Positions 7,464-12,532 of a stretch of DNA of 12,532 nt are shown here, piece after piece. Origin of the DNA: Planctomycetota bacterium (lineage in GTDB: Bacteria > Planctomycetota > Planctomycetia > Planctomycetales > Planctomycetaceae); assembly GCA_026692825.1 (NCBI GenBank), contig JAPLOC010001329.1:1-12532 (forward strand). Reading direction: 5' to 3'. The translations under genes were made by a program, and so were the position numbers. The first letter of the stretch is position 1, and each line of letters begins with the position of its first letter. Below the pieces are notes generated by a model. That model did no database searches. It was not told where the DNA came from and saw only the letters and a list, made by a program, of their open reading frames with translations.

Positions 7464-8816
7464 TCACTCCGGTTCCAAAGAGTTGGGATTGGGAACCGAT
7501 TCCATCCGTACCCGGGCGCGCACCCCCTTGTCGGTTTGTTCGATGTAAAAGACCGGAATTTCCTGTTGCGCTGTCCCGGTGCCGATTGTTGGGATCTGGT
7601 CCCACATCAGGTTTTCCCCGCCATTGCGGGTCAGCAGAGGGAAAAGCCGTTCCCCGGAAAATCCCTCCGGCAAGCCAATCACCCGGCCATCGCAACAGAG
7701 AAACGGACCGACCTTTTTGCCATCAATGCGGAATGGGGTCGGGAAGGATCCTTTCTTGCCCAGATCGGGAACGGAGTCTTCGAATTCCACGTCTTCAGGC
7801 TTCATCCAGGGAATTTTCTGATCGGGAGATGCCGGCCCCACCAGCAAAGTGTTGGACGTCCCGTCCGTGAAGTCGGCGATCCAGTGGCCGCCATCGAAAG
7901 GGACGTTTTCTCCGTCGAAGTCGGTTCCCTCGTTGTCAAACGCCATGTTCTCGCCACGGATCGCGACATAATGCGTGTAGTGGTCTTTGTTTTCACCATG
8001 AATTGGATCGGAGTAAACGGCGGGGAGTTTTTCCAGCAACTTCTTGTTGTGTGGACCGTCCCAAGGTTCATCGAAATGGTACGAATTGTAGAGCGCCACT
8101 TCGTCAAGAAACGGGAGGAGCAAAACCCGCCAACTGTGCCACGGTTTCCCGTTGGGGCCATTGATGACCGCCGGTGGGAACCGGTTATGAGTATCGTGGA
8201 AGTTATGGAGAGCCAGCCCGATCTGTTTGAGGTTGTTGAATGACTTCCGCAAAATCGCGTGGTCACCCATCGCCTCTTCCGCAGCCCCCTCTTCGATCGA
8301 CGCCAGGTCCGGGAGCTTTTTCATTTGCGCCGTCGTGACTGAGACCGGCCGGAACAGCATCACGAATTCGTTCTGTTTCAGCTTTTTGGCGGCCTCTGGA
8401 GCCACTTGCAAAACCGCGCGTCCCTCGTCCTGAACATCAATCACCTGCACTCGAACCAGCCGCGCCCCCTTGAGTGGACTTTGCGCCGTTTCCTGGACGA
8501 CTCCCAGGTAATACCCCTCGACCAGATGGGGACGCAACTGCGCCAGCACCGGCGGCATCCCCTCGGGAAGTGCGACCTCAACTTGTCCCGAGTCTGCGAT
8601 CTTGCCAATTTTCGCGAAATACGGTGAGACCTGTGGATTGAGTTCGTACCTCGATTCGGGCTTGCGAGGGGCGACCCGGATCGCTGGCTGCAAGGGAATT
8701 GCTGGCCGCGCCCCCTTTCCCTGCCGCTCTTGCCGTTCCTGCGCGACCCCAATTCCCGTCAAAATCACCGACAGGCACCAGGCGGCCCCCATCAACCGGC
8801 ATGAACTTAGACCCAT
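7464..8816 (-). CDS. Exported DUF1559-domain protein without pilin-like leader
   Basis: The product has 450 residues. The ATG at 8816 is supported by a strong Shine-Dalgarno GGGAGG ten bases upstream. A signal peptide (about 1-25, cleavage near GVA-QE) is followed by a basic, Pro-rich stretch. A region of about 60-165 is rich in beta strands and ends in FVMLFRPVSVTTAQM; I do not recognise it. The C-terminal half is a DUF1559 (SBP_bac_10) domain: NNLKQIGLALHNFHDTHNRF (194-213), the block HSWRVLLLPFLDEVALYN (227-244), FTDGTSNTLLVG (316-327) and CDG (375-377). DUF1559 is greatly expanded in planctomycetes, usually behind a type IV pilin-like N-terminal methylation site and helix. Here that leader is replaced by an ordinary signal peptide and an extra domain. 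Function is unknown. It lies 70 bases downstream of the DUF456 gene. Confidence 0.87.
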   Translation of the reverse strand: MGLSSCRLMGAAWCLSVILTGIGVAQERQERQGKGARPAIPLQPAIRVAPRKPESRYELNPQVSPYFAKIGKIADSGQVEVALPEGMPPVLAQLRPHLVEGYYLGVVQETAQSPLKGARLVRVQVIDVQDEGRAVLQVAPEAAKKLKQNEFVMLFRPVSVTTAQMKKLPDLASIEEGAAEEAMGDHAILRKSFNNLKQIGLALHNFHDTHNRFPPAVINGPNGKPWHSWRVLLLPFLDEVALYNSYHFDEPWDGPHNKKLLEKLPAVYSDPIHGENKDHYTHYVAIRGENMAFDNEGTDFDGENVPFDGGHWIADFTDGTSNTLLVGPASPDQKIPWMKPEDVEFEDSVPDLGKKGSFPTPFRIDGKKVGPFLCCDGRVIGLPEGFSGERLFPLLTRNGGENLMWDQIPTIGTGTAQQEIPVFYIEQTDKGVRARVRMESVPNPNSLEPE

Positions 8817-8826
8817 GATTTAGACG

Positions 8827-8832
8827 CCTCCC
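8827..8832 (-). promoter_or_regulatory. Shine-Dalgarno site of the DUF1559 gene
   Basis: GGGAGG on the minus strand lies ten bases before the ATG at 8816. It is the strongest ribosome binding site in the window and fixes that start. Confidence 0.75.
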
Positions 8833-8886
8833 GAGTGAATGTCTGAAGACGTAGAAAGTATCGGTTGCTGTCAGGAAGTCAATGTC

Positions 8887-9438
8887 TCAATTCCAAAACG
8901 CGTCAATGGTCGCGATCACCACCATCGACGCCGCCACGATGAGTTTGGCTCCTGTCCCCAGCAGTCGGCCGACGAAGGCGGCGGTTCCGACTGCGAAGCC
9001 TTTCTGGTGATCGCTGCCGCGCCAGTATTCACCGCCGATAGCACCCAGAAATGCCCCGGCCGCTCCGCCGAAGATCGCGCCGAGAATTGTTCCCAGGACG
9101 GGAACAATCACGCTCCCTCCCGCGGAGCCGGCCATGCTGCCGACCATCGCGCCGACCGTGGCGAGCGCCATCGCCCGTCGGCTGGCCCCCTGTTTGGCCG
9201 CCCCGGCGGCACCGACCGCGAATTCCAGAATTTCGCCCAGCGCTGCCAGCGCGATGACTGCGCCGCACGCCAGCCAAGACACGCCGCCACCGGATTCGGT
9301 ATGAACGAAAAGCGTGAACAGCGCGGTCAGCAGCACGATCAACCAATTGCCCGGCAGCGCGAAGATGGTTCCCACAAACCCGACCAGATTTCCCACCGTG
9401 AAGAGCGTCGCGATCGTGTAGTACCAGAGACCAGACAT
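8887..9438 (-). CDS. DUF456 family membrane protein
   Basis: The protein has 183 residues with an ATG at 9438. AGGG, overlapping the TAG stop of the upstream hydrolase gene, lies five bases before the start and supports it. Hydrophobic segments cover about 5-27, 31-46, 52-72, 87-133 (very Gly/Ala rich, probably two helices) and 148-178. The motif LPGNW (28-32), the AAKQGASRR segment (80-88) and the glycine-rich repeats GAMVGSMAGSAGG and GAIFGGAAGAFLGAIGGE are typical of DUF456 (PF04306). The family sits in the inner membrane and has no established function; its Gly-zipper-like helices suggest tight helix packing. It begins 7 bases after the alpha/beta hydrolase ends, so it is very likely co-transcribed with it. 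Confidence 0.88.
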   Translation of the reverse strand: MSGLWYYTIATLFTVGNLVGFVGTIFALPGNWLIVLLTALFTLFVHTESGGGVSWLACGAVIALAALGEILEFAVGAAGAAKQGASRRAMALATVGAMVGSMAGSAGGSVIVPVLGTILGAIFGGAAGAFLGAIGGEYWRGSDHQKGFAVGTAAFVGRLLGTGAKLIVAASMVVIATIDAFWN

Positions 9439-9445
9439 GCGGACC

Positions 9446-10330
9446 CTACGTGGATTGCGACGGAAGTTTCGCCGTGTTCTTTTTCAGCCAGCCGGCGAAC
9501 CGCACCCAGGGGGCGTCGAGCTGTCCGCGGTACGCGACGTCGGCACCGGGAACTCGCTCGGCCGTCACCAGGGGAAGCGTGTCTTGAATCTTTGCGACCC
9601 CCGATAGTGTCTGGTCAAATGCCGGGGAGCTCTGTTCCGAAAGTTCGCCCACCAGCAGCAGCATGGGGACTTTCAGTTTGGCGAGCAGCGGAACGAAGTC
9701 GTAGTGGTCTTCCGGTCCGTATTTCTCGACATAGCTGGCGGCACTGGCGATATACGGAAGCGGCTGGGTCACGCGAATCAGCGATTCCCCCTGCCCGGCG
9801 GCGACCAGCTCTTGCGCTCTGGCGAAATCCTCGCGGAACTTTTCCCCTTTGGCATGCTGCTGAAACCAGGCGTGTTCAAACCGCGGGGGAGAGGCGGCGA
9901 GAATCGCCCGGACAGCCGCGTGGGGCGCGTGCGCCTGCGAGTAGATCGCCTTCACCGCACCCATGCTGTGGCCGACCAGAGCCACCCGCTTCAAGCCCCG
10001 GCTGGCGAGCCAATCGAGCCAGGCAGAGACGTCGTAGTTGCATTCGGAGATCTTTTCAAACGCGGCCCCACCGAATGCGGACCCCCGGCGTCCGGGCAAC
10101 GAGCAGATCCCGTCATGACCGCGGGTATTCACGCGCAGAGTCGCCAGACCGTCGGCTTGTGCCGCCCCGGCGCATGCTTCCAAAACTCCGCGGGAATAAA
10201 AATTGTCTCCTGTTCCATGTAGAAACAAACAGGCGTCGACCGGCAACATCAGGTGCCCGACGGAGGGAGTGAAGGCCCCTTCGAGCAAGAGGCCATCCAT
10301 CGTTGCGGTGCGAATGAATTCGACAGTCAT
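9446..10330 (-). CDS. Alpha/beta hydrolase-fold protein with atypical catalytic residues
   Basis: The product has 294 residues from the ATG at 10330; a TTG at 10345 would overlap the upstream gene and is less likely. There is no signal peptide, so it is cytoplasmic. The fold is recognisable: an oxyanion-hole HGTGDNFY (38-45), NTRGHDGI (68-75), and the nucleophile elbow GHSMG (120-124, Ser122). Related hydrolases usually carry the catalytic His in a GADHxYRGH-type segment near the C-terminus. Here it reads GADVAYRGQ (262-270), with Val265 in the expected place. The acid turn is also unusual (GELSEQ, 228-233, no Asp). Either the triad is completed by other residues or the protein has lost hydrolysis. 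It starts 7 bases after the broken epimerase gene and ends 7 bases before the DUF456 gene, suggesting one operon. Substrate is unknown. Confidence 0.85.
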   Translation of the reverse strand: MTVEFIRTATMDGLLLEGAFTPSVGHLMLPVDACLFLHGTGDNFYSRGVLEACAGAAQADGLATLRVNTRGHDGICSLPGRRGSAFGGAAFEKISECNYDVSAWLDWLASRGLKRVALVGHSMGAVKAIYSQAHAPHAAVRAILAASPPRFEHAWFQQHAKGEKFREDFARAQELVAAGQGESLIRVTQPLPYIASAASYVEKYGPEDHYDFVPLLAKLKVPMLLLVGELSEQSSPAFDQTLSGVAKIQDTLPLVTAERVPGADVAYRGQLDAPWVRFAGWLKKNTAKLPSQST

Positions 10331-10337
10331 GGTGTGA

Positions 10338-11179
10338 TCAGGCAAACGCCTTTCGCAGCAGGGCGAGACTCTTGGGGACAGCGGTACTGGGAGACTCCTG
10401 CCCTTCGAACTCCAACGAGATGTACCCCTGATAGCGGTTCTTCTTCAAGATGGCGGCGACCCGGTTGTAGTCGATGTCGAGCGTGTACCACTTGCCGCCG
10501 CCGAAGTACGTCTTCGCCTGCACGAGAAACGCGTTCGGGGCGATCTCTTCCATTTGCTCGTACATCCGGTCCAGAAATCCAGACCCAAAACGACGCCGCA
10601 CTCCTCGGCTTTCGCGAGACACCGTTCCAGCGAATCGATGACCCATTCGAAACCCTGGTCGTCGGTGTAACCTTCGAGGCGCGGTTCGATCCCCTTGTTG
10701 GCCATCAAATCATCGAATGACTTGGTGGTGCCCCAGCGTCCTGTGTTGACCCGCATTGTCGGAATGCCCAGCCGATAGGCCAGTTCAATGGAATGCAGCG
10801 TCTTGTCGATGTTCTGCTTGCGAACCGCTTTATCTGGCGAGACGAATCCCTGATGGGTCGAAAATCCGGACAGATCGAGGCCCAACGAGAATGCCTGGCG
10901 TTTGAGCCGTTGCAGGTAGCTGTTCGACTCTTCCTTCATCTGGACTTGCAGGATTTCGACACCGTCAAAACCCATTCGTGCCGCCTGCTCAATGCAATCT
11001 TCGATTTCGACCCGCGTCTCTCGAAACTGCCAGAAGGAATAGGTCGAAACGCCAAAGCGTACCGGTCGCAACGCGTCACCAGCCTGCGGGTCGGCGGCAG
11101 ACGTGAGTGCGGGCAGCGCGGCCAGGCCGGCGGCGGTTGTCGTTTTCAAAAACGAACGGCGATCAAGTGGCGAGGGCAT
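10338..11179 (-). pseudogene. Broken Tat-exported sugar phosphate isomerase/epimerase (internal deletion plus frameshift)
   Basis: Two overlapping minus-strand frames together cover one TIM-barrel protein. The first frame starts at the ATG at 11179 with a Tat signal (DRRSFLKTT at 6-14, cleavage near TSAAD). It is family-like through residue 200 (ends GVVLGL, codon 10582-10580) and then turns to nonsense. The second frame becomes family-like at FLDRMYEQMEEIAP (codon 10577-10575 onward) and runs to the stop at 10338 through VQAKTYFGGGKWYTLD, ISLEFEGQ and VPKSLALLRKAF. Intact relatives have roughly 30 residues between these parts, typically GLENHWG... to ...LDTGNFLD, which carry the metal-binding Glu and Asp. 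Both are missing and the frame changes, so the gene is disrupted at about 10577/10578. It is either a true pseudogene or an assembly error. Relatives are putative epimerases/isomerases of free or phosphorylated sugars; the substrate is unknown. The hydrolase gene starts 7 bases downstream. Confidence 0.82.
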
Positions 11180-11263
11180 CGGGATGTGTGAACAGCGAAA
11201 GGGCAGGGGGGCGCTCAGAACAGTGGAAACCAATGCGTTGAGCGAGTGACGTGACAGTTCGGC

Positions 11264-12388
11264 CTATTTGCGTTTCAAATGACTGTCAAGAAACTGATAC
11301 GCCACGTCGCGGGCGTTCTCGGGAAAGTCGTGTTCGCTTTCCGGGTAATTCGCCACCAGATTGTCCGAGACGCCGTACAGCGCGTAGATCGGTTTGGCGG
11401 CGGCGATTGTGTCGACAACCCCCGAGACCTCAAAGTTGTTGTCGCGCACCGGCGCGCTCGCCAGAAACGCTCTGGGGGCGAAGGTGGCGACTATCTCAGG
11501 GAAGTCGAACGGAACCTTGTCGGGATTGTTCTCGTACACCGTTCGAATCTTTGGCATGTAGCGGTCACTGGTCCACCCTACCAGTTTTCCCTCGTAGTAC
11601 TTGTGGAACCGGGTGAACCCACAGTTTGAAACCAGAGCCTTGATCCGCTTGTCGAACGCGGCAGTGAACATGGTGTTGTGGCCCCCCAGTGAATGACCGA
11701 TGCAGCCGATCCGGTCGGCCGCGACCGCCGGCAGGGACTCCAGCAGGTCGATCGCCCGCATGTTGTCCCAGATCGCTTTCATGGTGCCGCTGGTGTAACC
11801 CTTGTCCTCCGCGAAGTCGTATTTGTGTTCCCCAAACGAGGGATAGTCGGGGGCGAGTGTCACATAACCCCGCTTCGCGAGATGCAACGCGTAATGCAGA
11901 TTGGGATTCCCGCCAAGCCCGGTCGGTTCTTCCTTTCCAATCGCAATGGTCTGATGCAGACAGAGGACTGCGGGGAGTTTTCCGTCGCCGGTGCGTGCCG
12001 GCAGAAACAGATACGCCGACACGCGGTCATTCGCTTCGGTCTGGTAGCTGATCTTGCGGCGTTCCATTCCCCCCAAGTCGACGGTCTCTAGGACTTTGAC
12101 ATCCAGAGGAACCCGTTTCGAATCGGCGGGCAGCGGCCCCATGACAACTTGCATGTTCGCCAGGATGTGCCCTCGGCGAATCTCCCAGTCAGCCTGCGTT
12201 TTGATCGGCTGCTTCCGGCTGGCGACATCCAGGTAGTAACTGAGGTTCTGATGCTCCGGATAAACCGGAGTGGGGTCGGCAGCTCTTGCACGGTCGGTGA
12301 CCAAAGTCCCCACCGCCAGCGCCGCCATGAGGACGGCGCGCATCGTCAACCACAAACGAAACGAAATAAGAGGCACAGGCGACTCCAT
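11264..12388 (-). CDS. Exported alpha/beta hydrolase, dienelactone hydrolase/acetyl xylan esterase-like
   Basis: The protein has 374 residues. The ATG at 12388 has a good Shine-Dalgarno AGGAAG seven bases upstream; an internal ATG at residue 16 is a weaker alternative. Residues 1-37 form a signal peptide (hydrophobic core about 17-30, cleavage near ARA-AD), so it acts outside the cytoplasm. After a helical N-terminal region (about 45-90) comes the hydrolase domain: oxyanion segment VLCLHQ (141-146), APDYPSFGEH (179-188), nucleophile elbow GHSLGG (231-236, Ser233), acid Asp316 (APVRDNNFE) and His353 (SEHDFPENAR). The triad is complete. Relatives are annotated as dienelactone hydrolases or acetyl xylan esterases and often act on esterified polysaccharides, but the substrate cannot be read from sequence. 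It lies 84 bases upstream of the broken epimerase and may belong to the same carbohydrate-related cluster. Confidence 0.9.
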   Translation of the reverse strand: MESPVPLISFRLWLTMRAVLMAALAVGTLVTDRARAADPTPVYPEHQNLSYYLDVASRKQPIKTQADWEIRRGHILANMQVVMGPLPADSKRVPLDVKVLETVDLGGMERRKISYQTEANDRVSAYLFLPARTGDGKLPAVLCLHQTIAIGKEEPTGLGGNPNLHYALHLAKRGYVTLAPDYPSFGEHKYDFAEDKGYTSGTMKAIWDNMRAIDLLESLPAVAADRIGCIGHSLGGHNTMFTAAFDKRIKALVSNCGFTRFHKYYEGKLVGWTSDRYMPKIRTVYENNPDKVPFDFPEIVATFAPRAFLASAPVRDNNFEVSGVVDTIAAAKPIYALYGVSDNLVANYPESEHDFPENARDVAYQFLDSHLKRK

Positions 12389-12395
12389 GCGCAGA

Positions 12396-12401
12396 CTTCC
12401 T
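12396..12401 (-). promoter_or_regulatory. Shine-Dalgarno site of the exported hydrolase gene
   Basis: AGGAAG on the minus strand lies seven bases before the ATG at 12388. It selects this start over the internal ATG at residue 16. Confidence 0.65.
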
Positions 12402-12500
12402 GGGTTTCGCGACGAACCGATTGCACGATCGAGGGAAAACCTCGACCGCCGCGTTCAGATCGTAGCATCCCGACGCTTCAGAATCGATGAAACCAGAAAC

Positions 12501-12532
12501 CTATTTCAAAGTCGAAAGGTACTCCAGGAGAT
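12501..12532 (-). CDS. C-terminal tail of a gene entering from the right (possibly cytochrome c-like)
   Basis: One minus-strand frame reads LLEYLSTLK followed by TAG at 12503-12501. Short tails of the form (D)LLxYLxxLK are common at the C-terminus of planctomycete cytochrome c/heme-binding domain proteins, where they form the last helix of the domain. Only nine residues are visible, so this is tentative. It would fit the uniform minus-strand direction of the right half. A competing possibility is a plus-strand ATG at 12487 opening a frame that leaves the window. Confidence 0.35.
   Translation of the reverse strand, partial: LLEYLSTLK

Noticed and set aside
7344..8243. Plus-strand open frame of 299 codons
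   Set aside because: It is antisense to the DUF1559 gene, which has a signal peptide, a strong Shine-Dalgarno site and family motifs.
8839..10272. Long plus-strand open frame of 477 codons
   Set aside because: It lies antisense to the DUF456 and hydrolase genes, both of which have family motifs and tight operon spacing. Its translation is Arg/Pro/Ser-rich with no motif, typical of a GC-rich shadow frame.
10338..11179. Programmed frameshift joining the two epimerase frames
   Set aside because: About 30 expected residues, including metal ligands, are missing at the junction, and no slippery heptamer is seen. A deletion explains it better.

Overview
The window looks like a piece of a Planctomycetota chromosome (GC-rich, probably Planctomycetaceae-like). 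This is inferred from gene content: a DUF1559 protein, a secreted protein with nine EF-hand loops, a Tat-exported sugar phosphate isomerase/epimerase of a type common in planctomycetes, and many exported proteins of unknown role. No rRNA, tRNA, CRISPR, transposase or phage gene is visible. Most genes lack a strong Shine-Dalgarno site, so several starts rest on homology.

Left part (1-6497): a minus-strand gene runs off the left edge and encodes an exported protein with two, perhaps three, tandem Rid/YjgF domains. It is divergent from three plus-strand genes: the EF-hand protein (1163-2863), a membrane GT-C/family 39-type glycosyltransferase (3221-4957), and glycerol kinase glpK (5010-6497). 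The EF-hand gene and the glycosyltransferase gene are separated by a 357-base gene-free spacer with a hairpin and a repeat-like GC-rich segment.

Right part (6508-12532): all genes are on the minus strand. Read in transcription order from the right edge they are: the tail of a gene ending at 12501 (possibly cytochrome c-like); an exported dienelactone-hydrolase/acetyl-xylan-esterase-like alpha/beta hydrolase with a complete triad; a broken Tat-signal sugar phosphate isomerase/epimerase; a second, atypical alpha/beta hydrolase; a DUF456 membrane protein; an exported DUF1559 protein without a pilin-like leader; and a hydroxypyruvate-isomerase-like TIM-barrel protein that converges on glpK with only 10 bases between them. 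The broken epimerase, the second hydrolase and the DUF456 gene are spaced by 7 bases each and look like one transcription unit.

The shared theme is carbohydrate or small-molecule metabolism and cell-envelope proteins, but no single recognised pathway is encoded. I see no convincing new multi-gene system. The points most worth checking are: the internal deletion in the epimerase gene, which removes about 30 residues including two expected metal ligands; the second hydrolase, whose expected catalytic His is Val; the exported tandem Rid protein, whose domains lack the canonical Arg; the DUF1559 protein detached from its usual pilin-like N-terminus; and the repeat-like spacer at 2864-3045.
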